Origin: Takakia lepidozioides
Lineage: Eukaryota; Streptophyta; Takakiopsida; Takakiales; Takakiaceae
Direction: 5' to 3'
NCBI GenBank assembly: GCA_030704615.1
Contig: CM060732.1
Span: 57,267,053 to 57,331,052 of the forward strand
Length of the DNA stretch: 64,000 nucleotides
A program made the position numbers and the translations under genes. A model generated the notes under the pieces. It did not search any database. It was not told where the DNA came from and saw nothing but the letters and a program-made list of their open reading frames with translations. The first letter of the stretch is position 1. Every line of letters begins with the position of its first letter. Below, one piece after another: positions 1 to 11,144 of this stretch.

Positions 1-7
1 AATCCAA

Positions 8-616
8 TTGAGAATTGGAAGCACAGAACTAACTGATGTACTGATAGATGGTGGTTCTGGAGTAAATATCATGACAGACCAATTAAGGAAGAAGCTTGGT
101 CTAAGTAACATGAAACCAGCCCCATTTACAGTAACAATGGCAGATCAAAGAAGTGTACAGCCATTGGGATTAATAAGAGGAGTTAAGATACAGATACAGA
201 AAATGATCTTTATGATCACAGTAACTGTATTAAAAATGGATGAAGTCATGGAGGCTTACTCCTTATTATTGGGACGTCCGTGGCTGAAACAGGCCAGGGT
301 ATTCCATGACTGGAATTCTCAGTTACTAACCGTGCATAATGGGATACACGAGATACAAATTACCACAAAGAAATCTAGTAGATTACCTGCTACAAGAAGA
401 CCTCGAGTCAGAGAGTATGACTGGAGAGGAGGACTGGATGAGGAGCAGGAAGCTACCCTATTTGCTGCACACCCAGAGTGGGAGCAGGTTGCAGAGATGC
501 GGCTGGAAAGCCTAAGTTGTTTGAGAGGTATCTGCTGTGGTGTAGTGACAGCAACACCAACTGAAGAAACCAGCATTTACCCATCACATTTCTATGAAGA
601 AGAGAAGGAGAAATAA
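8..616 (+). CDS. Retropepsin (aspartic protease) region of element A pol
   Basis: The translation contains LIDGGSGVNIM near its start, the plant-gypsy form of the retroviral protease active-site loop (D-[ST]-G becomes D-G-G-S-G here), and LLLGRPWL about 75 residues later, the usual second protease motif. It would cleave the gag-pol polyprotein. The frame is open from the window edge, so the true start is upstream and the listed start is only where the open stretch begins. The reading stops at 614-616, and the RT region resumes in another frame at about 638. Confidence 0.8.
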   Translation: MRIGSTELTDVLIDGGSGVNIMTDQLRKKLGLSNMKPAPFTVTMADQRSVQPLGLIRGVKIQIQKMIFMITVTVLKMDEVMEAYSLLLGRPWLKQARVFHDWNSQLLTVHNGIHEIQITTKKSSRLPATRRPRVREYDWRGGLDEEQEATLFAAHPEWEQVAEMRLESLSCLRGICCGVVTATPTEETSIYPSHFYEEEKEK

Positions 617-637
617 ATCCTAGAAGAACCAGCCACT

Positions 638-1642
638 GTGAGCTTACAGGATGAAGTGGTGACTGGTTGGACAATCACAGCTGATGAGCAGGTGAGAGAA
701 GTAAATGTGGGAACTAAGAGGAAACCGAGGATGGTGAAAGTAGGAGCTGATTTGGAGCCGGAATTCTTCGAAGAAGCTAAAAGCTTGTTCATCAAATACA
801 GAGATGTATTTGCTTGGAGCTATGAGGATCTAAAAGGGATACCACCTGAAGTCTGTCAGCATAAGATTGAACTGGAACCAGGGTCAGTACCAATCAAGCA
901 GGCGAGGTATAGAATGAATCCCAACTACGCACAGAAGGTTGGGAGAAGAGATAAAGAAGTTGGCTGAGGCTAAGTTTATATACCCAATAGAGTATACAAC
1001 TTGGTTGTCACCCATTGTTATAGTTCCCAAGAAGAATGGCAAACTAAGAGTATGTGTGAACTATAAGAAGCTGAATGCTTGTACGAAGAAAGATCCTTTC
1101 CCTTTGCCATTCACAGAAGCAGTATTAGACACTGTGGCAGGCCATGAGATGTACTCATTCATGGATGGCTTCAGTGGTTATAATCAAGTGCAAGTGGCAG
1201 AAGAAGACCAAGGGAAAACAGCTTTCATCACAGACTGGGGGGCTTATGCATACAAAGTCATGCCCTTTGGACTTTGTAATGCACCAGCGACCTTTCAGAG
1301 AGTGATAAGTGAATCTTTTCATGAGTATCTGGATGATTTCATGCAGGTATTCTTGGATGATTCAGTGTGTACAGCTCTAAGAATGAGCACTTGCATAAAT
1401 TGGAGTTATGTTTGGCCAGATGCAGGATGAGAGGTCTGGGCCTGAATCCAGAGAAGTGTACTTTCTGTGTGAACTCAGGGGTGCTTCTGGGACACATTGT
1501 GTGTAAGAAGGGACTCCTTGTGGATCCCAGAAAGACAGAGTCCATTAAAGCCTCTCCACCACCAGTGAATGTTAAAAGTCTAAGGAGATTCCTTGGGCAA
1601 ACCAGTTATTACAGAGATTTGTCAAAAGGTATGCACAAATAG
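638..1642 (+). pseudogene. Reverse transcriptase region of element A (frameshifted)
   Basis: Three overlapping reading frames (638-967, 939-1430, 1367-1642) together give a Ty3/gypsy RT. They show an upstream segment ending SVPIKQARYRMNP, then WLSPIVIVPKKNGKLRVCVN, the palm segment YSFMDGFSGYNQV, the MPFGLCNAPATFQRVI motif, and a VFLDD catalytic motif (Y-x-D-D class) at about 1349-1363. Frame changes near 950 and just after the catalytic motif break the protein. The thumb/connection segment LRRFLGQTSYYRDL closes it. The enzyme would have copied the element RNA in cytoplasmic particles; as it stands it cannot be made in one piece. Confidence 0.85.
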
Positions 1643-2027
1643 CAGCACCATTGAGCAAACTTCTGAAGAAAGATGCAGTTTTGCCTGGACAGCTGAATGT
1701 CAACAGGCATTTGAGGAACTTACACTGTCAGTAACAACTACACCTGTGCTGATTAACCCTCACTGGCATGTAGTATTTCATGTTCACTGCGATGCATCAG
1801 GAGAAGCGTTGGGAGCGGTGTTAGCCCAGAATGTTACAGGGAATATAGATTCACCTGTGTACTATGCTAGCCGGTTGATGAACAGTGCTGAGAGGAACTA
1901 TAGCACAACGGAAAGAGAAGCATTGGCAATGATTTATGCAGTGAAGAAATTCAGGCATTACCTGTTGGGAAGAAGTTTATGTTTATGTGGATCACCAGGC
2001 TCTGATATACCTGGTAACAAACCTTGA
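1593..2027 (+). pseudogene. RNase H region of element A
   Basis: The translation has HCDASGEALGAVLAQ (catalytic Asp in the DAS motif), YYASRLMNSAERNYSTTERE (catalytic Glu region) and a KKFRHYLLG segment, the typical RNase H of gypsy pol. The usual end of the domain (TDHxxL, then the KPGxxNxxADxLSR tail) is lost to a frameshift after GRSLCLC. It overlaps the RT remnant by about 50 bp in another frame. It would have removed the RNA template during reverse transcription. Confidence 0.8.
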
Positions 2028-2063
2028 TAAGTGGAAGAATAGCAAGATGGTTGATAATCTTGC

Positions 2064-3754
2064 ATGAGTTTGAGTTCGAGGTTGTTTACAAGCCTGGGAC
2101 TGCATCTTGTGGCAGATCAAGGAGAACCAGCCACAGGAATGATGATCAATTACCAGATGCGAGTTTTTGCAATGGAGGTGCAAGGAAGTGCAGATGAATG
2201 GTTAGATTGGCAGTGGCCAATCAGATACTACCTTGCTCATGGTCAGTGCCCACCTAGTTATGGTAAGGAGCAGAGGAAGAGAATCGCTATCAAAGCTTTA
2301 CCTTATACTATGGTAGGAAGCAGAATGTATAAGTTAGGACCTGATGGAGTACTAAAACGATGCTTGTACCACCATGAAGTAAATAAAGTTTTGGCGGAAG
2401 TTCATAAAGGAGTGGCTGGAGGTCATTTTGGAGAAAGACTACCAGTAGAAAGATACTACTCGCAGGATACTGGTGGCCTACTTTGTTCAAAGATGTACAC
2501 GAGTATTGTCAGAAGTGTGATGAATGTCAGAGGCTAGGACCTTTGCAGAGATCTGGAAGGATGGCCTTGCATCCTACAATGCCTACGGAACCATTTCAGA
2601 AATGGGGACTAGACTTTGTTGGACCAATTAACCCACCATCCAAGAATACACGAAACAGGTACATAATTACAGCCACTGATTATACTACAAAGTGGGTGGA
2701 AGCTAAAGCTTTGAGGGACAACACAGCCAAGTCCACAGCAAGGTTCCTGTACGAGAACATACTTACACGATTTGGCTGTCCCTTAGAATTTATCAGTGAT
2801 CAAGGAAGTCACTTCATGAATGAGACCATTGAGTTGTTGACTAAAGAGTTTATGATTGTGCATAGAAAGAGTACAACATATTACCCACAGGGTAATGGGC
2901 AGGCAGAGGCTACCAACAAAATACTATGTACTATCTTGGCTAAGATAGTCAATGCAAACAGAACGGATTGGGATACAAAGCTGCTGACAGCTTTGTGGTC
3001 ATACAGGACTTCATATAAAGTCACCACTAAGTATACACCATTCCAATTAGTTTATGGTATGGAAGCCTTACTTCCAGTGGAATTCCTGTTACCTACCATG
3101 AGAACGGAGTGGGGAAAAAGAATGGAATTGCAAGACTCCATCAAGGTCAGGAAACATGAATTATACCATGTGGAAGAAGTACGTGCTGATGCAGCTGATA
3201 ATATGACCAGAATTCAGATGAAGCGAAAGGAACAGTTTGATGAAGGCAAGTTAAAGACTTTTAAGACGGGGGATTTGGTTCTATGGTTGCAGAAGAAAGG
3301 AAAGATTCAAGCTTCTAAGCTTAAATCACCATGGAAAGGACCTTATGTCATACAAAAGATGTATGATAACAACACCGCCATGTTACAAACCATTAACAAA
3401 GAAATGCTGGGAAGAGTCAATGCAAATAAGTTGAAGGGGTACAGTGGTATCCATGACAAACCCTGCAGCATGATTTGCATGTTGAACCGCAAGAGCAGTC
3501 ACGGGCTGCACCAGTGTTACGAACGGAGTATGGAACACTTGTCGCTAGGCCCAGCATATATGACCAGGGGGCAAGACACATCCTATCACAGCCCATCAAG
3601 GCAAAGCACAGCCTGTTATCACAGCCCACACGACGTGACACAGCCTATCACAGCCCATCACCACAGCCTATCACAGGCGCAACACAGCCTATCACAACCT
3701 ACCACAGCGCAGCTTACAGTGCATCACAGCCTATCACAGCGTAACACAGTATGA
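2064..3754 (+). pseudogene. Integrase region of element A
   Basis: The N-terminal zinc-binding part spans two frames: GGHFGERLPVERYY near 2420 and HEYCQKCDECQRLG near 2497, the latter giving the CxxC pair. The catalytic core follows in one open frame (2483-3754): WGLDFVGPI (first Asp), FISDQGSHF (second Asp) and PQGNGQAEATNK (Glu), matching the D,D35E pattern. A C-terminal SH3-like segment (GDLVLWLQKKGKI, SPWKGPYVI) follows. The final 70 or so codons run into CACAGC-rich sequence and are probably not functional coding. The core is the best preserved part of this element's pol. Confidence 0.85.
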
Positions 3755-3790
3755 CACAGCCTGTCACAGCTCAACACAGCCTACTAAAGT
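3585..3790 (+). repeat. CACAGC-rich degenerate repeat after pol of element A
   Basis: A run of short units of the form CCTATCACAGC, TATCACAGCCCA and GACACAGCC occurs at irregular 10-20 base spacing. A related CACAG-rich run lies inside the 3' LTR at about 8160-8320, and both are followed by an ACGATC(C)ATAG string. The shared composition suggests these belong to one family of element-specific repeats. Confidence 0.65.
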
Positions 3791-4435
3791 TACACGATCC
3801 ATAGAATCAGTGACAAGTGGACACATAAATAACTTCAGGAAAATGGCTGACGGAAGAGGAAACGGAAATTACTTTAAAAATAGACACGTGGAGGTCAGGG
3901 CGCACACACAGCCGAGAAGGAAGTGCAAGAACAGGTGTCAAAAAGAAAGAGGACAAGAACGGCCGTCAAAAGGGATGAAAGGCGGGCCCATTAATGAGTA
4001 CGGAAAAAGGGAAACGGAACGAACGGCAAGTACAAAAAAGCGAATTCTTGTCACATGTGTGATCCTAGTGGACTATCCAACAGGGAAAGTCCACTAAAGA
4101 AGATAAAATCTAAAATCCAGTCACAGCGGATACAGCCAATAGAAAACCAGAGAAATGATCAAGAAAATGGAGGGAAATTGAGCGCAAGAGGCGGCGTCGT
4201 TCTGAGTAACGGGCGTCTCGACAGGACAGACCATCAATGCTATAACTTGGAAACTATGGAGGAACTAACAGACTATACGCTCGCAATATTACTTACGCAG
4301 TGGCATAGACACGAAAGGACAGAGCAGAGCTTTTCTCTTGAGCGATGCTTGCAAGCCCGCAGGCTTACAAGAAATTACCCATAGCTTTCTGCGGCAACCA
4401 TACGTTTATGCTTTGCACTACAGGCATTCCTGCAG

Positions 4436-5696
4436 TTGTTACAGCCAAAACAGTTCTGTGAGTCTAAAATGAAGAGAGTGAGAGGAATGGAGGAAATCAG
4501 GGTGAAGAGCACCACAATTCTGCAGAAACAAACGATTGCTACCCCACAGGCGATACAGATACTGGGAGGAGCTGAGATTGCAAGGATTGCAAGCCTAGAT
4601 TGGACACTACACCATAGACAGTACATGTTACAATTTTTGCAGAACTTTGAGCCAAGGACAGGAACAACAACGGTGAAGGGAGTTGAATTAATGATTACTC
4701 CCCTATACCTCCAGCAATTGTTTCGATTGCCAGCAGGTCAGGTGCATGTGGAGAACACAGGGCAAGACTGCAAATAGGGGACTTATTCCAAGAAGGGAGT
4801 TTCTTTAAAACTCAGGGTTATGCTTGTACCAAGGCTGTGTACCCAGGGTTAAAAGAGGTAGGCCAGGTATTGAACGTTCTGATTGCCATGAAACAGAACC
4901 AACAGTATTTGAGCAGATCCTTCACGGAGGAAATACTCAAAGGCCTGAAGGGACAAGAGGTACAATGGGCGGACATAATGTACAACGCACTGGTAGAGGA
5001 GATGAAAAGATTACAAGGTACTACCGCAAAGTCTCCTATCATAGTGTCTGGCCCAATCATTGCTCAAATAATCCTTGATTCTGGCATACTTATGCACAAG
5101 AAAGGAAGGAAATGGGAGTGTTTGAGCCAGAAACAACTGCAATGGAAGAGCAAGGCTCTTCACACAGTGAGGGTGGACTAGCAGGGCAACCCGAGACTAA
5201 GAGCAGAGACGGGGAAAGACTGTAGTGGCGGATCCACTGGCTTCACGGATTCCGCATGATAATGTTTCCCAAGCTCATGGCCAGGAAGGGGCACAGCAGC
5301 AGCACAGAGAAACTATTACTGGAAGCAGGACCTTCAGAGAGGGAGGAGGAAGTTACTTCTGTATCACAACCATCACAGCCACTGAACGACTTGTCACAAG
5401 GTCACAAGTTATCCATGCAGCTCAACCAAATAATTGATTTGGAAAGTGAAGGGTTAGATATTCCAACTACAGAACAGATAGTGGCAGAAATAGAGAAGGG
5501 GACCTTCTCTATGAATATTCTGGTCTGGTCAAGGAGACAGAATCCAGAGGTGCAACAGTTGCCCAAGGGAAATCCTGAGGTGCATATAATACACACACCT
5601 GTGTCGGAGGTACCACAGGCGGAAGGTCATGACACTGTAGCACCGGTGATAGATGAAGTAGTTTCAGGAAGAAAATCCGGTGGGACAATGGCCTGA
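4436..5696 (+). pseudogene. Accessory ORF region of element A, first part
   Basis: Three open stretches in different frames (4436-4777, 4837-5181, 5256-5696) read as one decayed protein. The join between the first two can be followed across a frameshift near 4775. The segment with GVELMITPLYLQQLFRLPAG, followed by helices containing QVLNVLIAMKQNQQYL and SPIIVSGPIIAQIILDSG, is reminiscent of the plant 'putative transposon protein' domain that accompanies some gypsy elements. That assignment is by eye and tentative. The tail (5.26-5.7 kb) is acidic and low-complexity. No catalytic motif is visible. Confidence 0.4.
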
Positions 5697-5965
5697 ATGG
5701 TTAGTGAGACATCACACTGTTGAAGATCAGGAGGAACAGCAGCAACCTCACCATGATGACCCTCAACAGGCAATGCTGATGAGTTCCATAGGCAGGACAC
5801 TTAATTTGTTGGGGACTTATGTCAAATCCCATGTTCCAATTACCCAATTGACAGCCTTGAAGAGGAACTCAGGAAGGAGTTTGAGGCTCGACTTGCCACT
5901 GAGTGTGCAAACAAGGTCGATGAAGAGGTCACTCTCAAGATGAAGCAGGACTTGGGAATACAGAA

Positions 5966-7015
5966 ATGGCTTTGCAATTGGCCAAGGAACAATTGATTGA
6001 GGCAGGCCTCGCGCAAGACCAGTTGCACGAAGCACATAAGCAACAGCTATACCAAATGCAGGTGCAGCAGCATGAAAGCAAGTTGCAAGAACTGAATGCA
6101 CTACATACGGAGTTGCAGACAGTGCATAACAGGATGGCGATACAATGTGCTACATTTACAACTATGCTTGACCAATCTACAAAAGAAATAAACAGTCAAG
6201 CGGAAAAATGTACGAAGGCAGAAGAAGAGAATGTTGAGCAAATGAAGCTCATTGTCGATATGAAGAATACAATCTGTCGCAATGAAGATACTTTCAAGCA
6301 ATACAGGCAGATTGAAGCTGATCAAGAGAAGCACATCGTGGAGTTGCAACAAACCATCATGGCCAATAGAAATGAAATCGCGGTCAATAACAAGGCTTGG
6401 AAGGAAGCCAATAATCTACTTGCTGCTTATGCGCAATTGGTTGAACCTCAGGCGAAGCGCATGGAGGCTTTACAACAGCAGTTGGAATTGTACAAGCTAA
6501 GAGAGGAGCAAACTCTCAGGGGAACCACAAGCAACTTGGTGGATAACAGCCTTATGCAGGTCTGGTTAGCACAAGGGCCAGTAGAGGGCAAAGCACCACG
6601 GAAGCTCACCCAAAGCGAGATGAATGAGCTCAGGCTGCAGGTGCAGAACATTGCCACAACTACTATAGACAATGTCTATAGTAGGATAGCAGAGTTACAA
6701 GAGGATGTAGACGGACTCCAGACTCAAGTGGAAGACCTCACTTCAAACATCGACCAAAGAGTCTATATCCCTCAGGAACAGCTAATGGCTTCTTATTTAC
6801 AAGCCAGAACTTTGGCTTTTCAGTCTTCACAGGAGGTGCAGGAGATGCCAATGATACAAGAGCCAGTACCACCACCACCACAACAAGTCACTGTACCAGT
6901 AGCTGAACCTGTGGTTACTACAACCACACCACAGCCACCACAGCCGGAGGTATGGGGCAATGCCGCTTTTAACCCACCTAAAACTCCAGCTGCAGGGAGT
7001 ACAGTAGGGCTATGA
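5966..7015 (+). CDS. Coiled-coil, Gln-rich accessory protein of element A
   Basis: The 349-codon frame is dominated by heptad-like sequence rich in Gln, Glu, Leu and Lys from the start to about residue 280 (for example QLYQMQVQQHESKLQELNA), which predicts a long coiled coil. It ends in a Pro/Val/Thr-rich tail (PVPPPPQQV, TTTTPQPPQPE). No enzymatic motif, signal peptide or membrane segment is visible. It lies in sense orientation between pol and the 3' LTR and overlaps the next ORF by 4 bases. A structural role, such as particle assembly or multimerisation, is inference only. The upstream piece 5680-5943 may be its frameshifted N-terminus. Confidence 0.5.
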   Translation: MALQLAKEQLIEAGLAQDQLHEAHKQQLYQMQVQQHESKLQELNALHTELQTVHNRMAIQCATFTTMLDQSTKEINSQAEKCTKAEEENVEQMKLIVDMKNTICRNEDTFKQYRQIEADQEKHIVELQQTIMANRNEIAVNNKAWKEANNLLAAYAQLVEPQAKRMEALQQQLELYKLREEQTLRGTTSNLVDNSLMQVWLAQGPVEGKAPRKLTQSEMNELRLQVQNIATTTIDNVYSRIAELQEDVDGLQTQVEDLTSNIDQRVYIPQEQLMASYLQARTLAFQSSQEVQEMPMIQEPVPPPPQQVTVPVAEPVVTTTTPQPPQPEVWGNAAFNPPKTPAAGSTVGL

Positions 7016-8014
7016 TTATGCCCTTCAACCAAATTCCCATCATGTTGGATTTGGCTTGGAAAGAATTTAGTCCTCCGCAGTCATTCGCACATTACTACCA
7101 AATCATGCGTATTGGCTGCCAGTGGCAACTAGGACTAAAGTTCTTCCGAACAATCGACATATTGAAGATCATCACTTTGCACAATACTGGCACGAGGCAG
7201 GTACCATGTTGAGGGAATTGATTGCTTTCCAGGTTGTACATGGACTCATTTATACCAAGACCAAGGAGATAGCAAGTATTGTCATGGGGTGCGGGTTATA
7301 CTACGCTGCTTGTTTTCTGGTACGTTACCACATGAGCAACAAAAGATGCAAACACGCTTTCAGTTATTCCAGTGGAGATCATTGGGTATTACCTTCGTGC
7401 CACCTCATATGTACCTATATGACCCAAAAGTTATGATGCAAAAGGATTCTCAAATTCGTTCATGGTTTCAAGCGGCCTGGAACCATTTGTCAACACAGAA
7501 ATTCGGCATTGATGACATTTTCTATAAGGGACATGTGGCATGGAAGTACTTGCACGCTGCACCAGTAATTGGTACCCCACTCACCTGGACAGACAAGGAG
7601 CTCAGTGTCTACACCAATTTTGCTGTTCAGCGGTTACACCAAGTTGTAAAATACAAACTTCCAGACATGGTAGGACAGCATTGTATGCCCCAGATGATTC
7701 CACAAAAAGTTCGAAAATTAAAACACCTGAGAGGCGATGAGGATTCTGATACAACTGTTTCTTCACCGAATTCTTTTGACATGGGAGAAGACTATGCAAT
7801 TCAGATGGCAGAGAAGAAGCGAAGGGGGTCTCCTATGCCGGAAAGGTTACCTCGATATCAGCCTCCAGAGGGCCTCACTTATCCAGGTAGTGATCAACCA
7901 TCTCCGTCAACCAGAGACAGACCTCGGGCTCGTACACACAGTCCGCCACGAAACTCTCAACGTCAAAAGGTGCTCACTCACAAAGGTTTGCTAGTCGAAA
8001 TCAGTAAACCGTGA
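7012..8014 (+). pseudogene. C-terminal accessory ORF of element A
   Basis: Open stretches 7012-7212, 7122-7436 and 7289-8014 overlap in three frames and probably derive from one protein. The longest (241 codons) contains WFQAAWNHLSTQKFGIDDIF and an aromatic-rich segment around HVAWKYLHAAP. It then ends in a basic, Ser/Pro/Arg-rich tail (RDRPRARTHSPPRNSQRQ) that could bind nucleic acid. I do not recognise the family. It ends 15 bases before the polypurine tract, so it is the last gene of the element. Confidence 0.45.
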
Positions 8015-8028
8015 GGACACGGCTTTTT

Positions 8029-8045
8029 GAGGGGGGAAGGGGTAA
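8029..8045 (+). promoter_or_regulatory. Polypurine tract of element A
   Basis: GAGGGGGGAAGGGGTAA lies immediately upstream of a TGTTAG LTR start. A purine run abutting the 3' LTR is the plus-strand priming site of LTR retroelements. Confidence 0.75.
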
Positions 8046-8769
8046 TGTTAGAGGACTGTCGGGGACTTAGACACTTATACGGGATCTGTAGGGTACCCTT
8101 AATTTTTGCACAGACTGAGACCAACAGGAGCCTTAGGGGTGACAGCAGCGCACTGTAGAGGGGGGTTACAGCACAGCCGTCACAGTCACATCACAGTCAC
8201 ATACAGTCGTCACAATCACAGGTTCACAATTTCAGACAGCCGACACAGCTCACAGCCGACACAGCACAGCCAGTCACAGCCCGTCTTTCACACACCAGTC
8301 ACAGCTTGACACAGCTGTCACGATCATAGGGAACGAAGAGTAGGACAGGGAACGACTGTGGGGAACAACACCTGCGAAGGGAACATGTTAGTTCACAGAC
8401 GACGGTTAGTGAGGGAAACGGTTAGAACCGCGGATAGGAAGATAAAGGGAGAAACGGGAATTGAGGGAATCATTCGGAGGAGGACTTCTTGGTGAGAAGG
8501 AGAGGGATCGGCAGAGATGAAGAACGAAGTGAGATAAGAGATTGAGTAGATGCTTGATATATGCAAGGCTGTAATGATATTGTAGAGCAGATTAATAGAG
8601 ACACAATGGCTTCGGCCTGATACCTGATCATAATCGGATACTTTTACGATACAATCACACTGTGTAGAGAGATCTGAGTGAAGCTGTGGAATGAATGGAT
8701 GAGTGGATGGAATCCAATAGATTGATAAAGCAAACTGATACTTAATTATCAATGGTAAGATAGTTAACA
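8046..8769 (+). repeat. Probable 3' LTR of element A
   Basis: The repeat would begin TGTTAGAGGA directly after the polypurine tract and end ...GTTAACA at 8769, giving complementary TGTTA/TAACA ends and a 724-bp length. It includes a CACAG-rich stretch at 8160-8320. The 5' LTR is outside the window, so the right boundary cannot be confirmed by comparison. Confidence 0.55.
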
Positions 8770-9314
8770 TGAATACCAAAAGGGAAACAAATAGGAAACA
8801 CCCCCATGATACACTAGCTGTAGGTCATGACTGATTGTTCTGCGCGGGCTGAGTACTTAGAGATTTCCAACTCTTCAATCTTGCAATTTCCGCCTCGAAT
8901 AGCGAAGGGATGGGTGAGTAAAGCCCGCGCGACATGGACCTTTTAGGGGCGGTGGCTCAGAACCTATACATCTAATGTTCCAAGACCTAATATTAAAAAA
9001 CATCAATAAGAAGGAGAGAGCTCGAGAGGAGATCTCAAAATGATGGCTCAGAGGAGAGGAAGAGGGGAGGCAGGGAGGAGGTAGGAAGACCTTTCTTCTC
9101 TAGGAGGGCAGGAGCGTGAGCAGCTGCCATCAGAGGAGGTGGTTTTATTTATTAGATGAATCTTAGTGCACGGGATGTAGACCGGAGTCAAGGGTAAGAT
9201 AGCACTGGGGTCTGCAGCAAGAGAAGTGGTGGACAAGTCATTGTGCACTTTGTTTATAGCAAAGAGAGGAGAGGCAGCAGCAGCAATGGAGGAGAGGGAG
9301 GGCGGAATAAGACA
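8770..9314. other. Flanking sequence between element A and the CACTA element
   Basis: No recognisable gene is seen. The minus strand is open from 9422 to 9048 (Ser/Pro/Ala-rich), but that frame runs across the CACTA terminus at 9318. It is a chance opening or part of the sequence interrupted by the transposon. The equivalent flank on the other side starts at 29450. Confidence 0.6.
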
Positions 9315-9317
9315 AGC

Positions 9318-9340
9318 CACTACAACAGATCGCGGTATAT
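9318..9340 (+). repeat. Left terminal inverted repeat of the CACTA element
   Basis: The 23-bp terminus starts with CACTA and is preceded by the target duplication AGC. It is identical in reverse complement to 29424-29446. Confidence 0.9.
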
Positions 9341-9640
9341 CTGACTGCTGAGCCGTGGTAGTCATGGTTTTTCTGACTTTGACCATGACTTCCCTGTATT
9401 TTTGGACCAAATGGGGCTTCACGTAGTTGTTGAAATGACTACGTGACTACATAGTCCTCTGGCGACTACTTTGGTAGACGTCATCATGACTGCATGGTTC
9501 CGCACTTAGAAGGATGGTTGGTTAACAATGGTTGACCAGCGCGAGCTCACCACCAAATAGTCGCCGGAATGACTTCTAGTGCAAGCCTGGTAGCCAAAAG
9601 GTTAATTTTTTTTAAAAAGTTGCTTATAGGGTTGCGCATG
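9341..9640 (+). repeat. Left subterminal region of the CACTA element
   Basis: Scattered short motifs in both orientations (TGACTGC, GTAGTCATG, TGACTACGTGACTACATAGTC, CATCATGACTGC) resemble those at the right end. No gene is present. Confidence 0.6.
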
Positions 9641-10381
9641 AGAGGGAAGGTCCCAATCTCCTAGGTGTCCCTTCTGCAAGCCATACTTGCGCAAACCCCT
9701 CTTTACTGTCTGAACAACCCTCTCTGCCAAGCCATCGGCCTCAGGATGATCCCGAGAAATGGTGCGGTGGTCTATCAAGGCCTTGTCACACAAAGCCTGA
9801 AACTCCCCCAAGAACTCTTTCCCTTGGTCCGTGAGTACCTCAGTTGGAGCACCGAATCGGCTAAGCACATAATCCAAGAATGCATACGCAGCTCCTTCAC
9901 TAGCCTTATCAGGCAATGAAACCAACTCAATCACCAACACGTACTTGTTGGGGCGCATGGTTAGTGGCAACGGCCCAGCGAAGTCAAGACTCCACCTGTA
10001 GCCCAATCCCATGATCGGAAGATGGTTCAATTGTGGAGTAGGGGCGTTGAATGAAGCACGCACCCTGTCACACACCATGCACCTAGCCACAAATTGTTGC
10101 ACCTCTGTGTGCATACCACGCCACCAATATTGCCCCTGCAGTAGACTATGAGTGCGTCGCACCCCAAAATGCCCCAACTCCTCATGGGCATGCCGCACTA
10201 ACCGTGCCCGCTGTGTTGGGTGAGGCACAATCCTCACTCGACCATCCTCCCACACTCGGAGCAGGTGTGTCCCCTCCCACTTTAACCTCTTGGCTCGTTG
10301 TAGGATCCGATCCCTCTCATTGGCAGTCACGTGGTGCCGTGTCTCCAGTGCGGGGTAAGTCCAACACAGCTGAATCCTCAT
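9602..10381 (-). pseudogene. Integrase region of element B (truncated)
   Basis: The zinc-binding segment is HEELGHFGVRRTHSLLQG with CMVCDRV (H-H-C-C arrangement). The core shows WSLDFAGPLP (first Asp), VLTDQGKEF (second Asp) and HPEADGLAERVVQ (Glu). Homology ends at GHLGDWDL near 9655, and the last 14 residues (SHAQPYKQLFKKN region) do not belong to the family. This places a truncation point there. The same frame upstream joins a short basic stretch before the zinc domain. Confidence 0.85.
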
Positions 10382-10441
10382 GGTATATCTTTGCCCACCT
10401 TGCTCAGTGCTGGCCTCAGGGTCCTCGGCACTTGATCTCAG

Positions 10442-10906
10442 TCATCGGCTGTTGTAGGTCCAACCTGGCCTTTGTCGCTGCCAAGATACACAGAAAGCAG
10501 ATGCATTCCATCTGGGCACCATCTCCTCGTCCGTCTCACAATGCCACCGGCGCTCCAGTGTCATCCTGCTGGCTCGTGCATGATTGCGACTCAACCCATC
10601 TGCATTGCGATTGATCAAACCCGGTCGATGCACAACCTGAAAGTCATACTCTTGAAGGATGAGTGCCCACCGTGCAAGCTTCCCCGTAAGCTTGTCTGTC
10701 TCCGTCAACCACTTGAGTGGTTGGTGATCCGTGACAAGGGTGAAGAGATTGCCGTATAGATAACACCTGAAGTGTGTGCCACGGACCCAGCACTCTGCAG
10801 CCAGCATTTTCTCTCCATATGAGCTATACCTTAGACTTGTCAACGTTGTTCGAGCGGCGGCTAGCACAAGCCACTCTTCTCTCTTCTCTCTTCCCCCATC
10901 ATCCAC
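10442..10906 (-). pseudogene. RNase H end and connection domain of element B
   Basis: The frame contains SSYGEKMLAAECWVRGTHF, the LVTDHQPLKWL catalytic segment and a tail with FQVVHRPGLINRNADGLSR, the hallmark C-terminal part of gypsy RNase H. The N-terminal DAS segment is in another, damaged frame. It lies directly upstream of the integrase in element order. Confidence 0.85.
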
Positions 10907-11144
10907 CTAATGTGAGCACCGCTCCAAGCCCCAGCCATGCTCCAATCAGTATGCAGCTGAAAAGACGCCCCCTGATAGGTCGTTTCAACAAGATGGGGCG
11001 CCGAGGTCAACCTCGCCTTGAACTCGTGAAAAGCTTGTCTTGCTCATCTTCCCACTGCCATTCTTGGTCCACCTTGGTCAGTTTGGTTAGAGCCCTTTGC
11101 CAAAATGGCACTAAATCCCTTAACAAACCGTCTATCAAAGTTTG

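Larger units (their letters stand above)
1..8769 (+). mobile_element. Ty3/gypsy LTR retrotransposon A, 3' part (5' end outside window)
   Basis: The plus strand carries, in order, an aspartic protease, reverse transcriptase, RNase H and integrase (8-3754), then about 3.6 kb of further sense ORFs (4.4-8.0 kb), a polypurine tract and a probable 3' LTR. The protease-RT-RNase H-integrase order defines Ty3/gypsy. No chromodomain follows the integrase, and a long extra coding region between pol and the 3' LTR is known from Tat/Athila-type plant elements, so a non-chromovirus lineage is inferred. Pol is broken by several frameshifts, so this copy is not autonomous. The 5' LTR, primer site and gag would lie left of the window. 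The right end rests on matched TGTTA/TAACA termini only. Confidence 0.85.

Noticed and set aside
9048-9422. 124-codon minus ORF
   Set aside because: It crosses the CACTA terminus, is low-complexity Ser/Pro/Ala, and matches no family.
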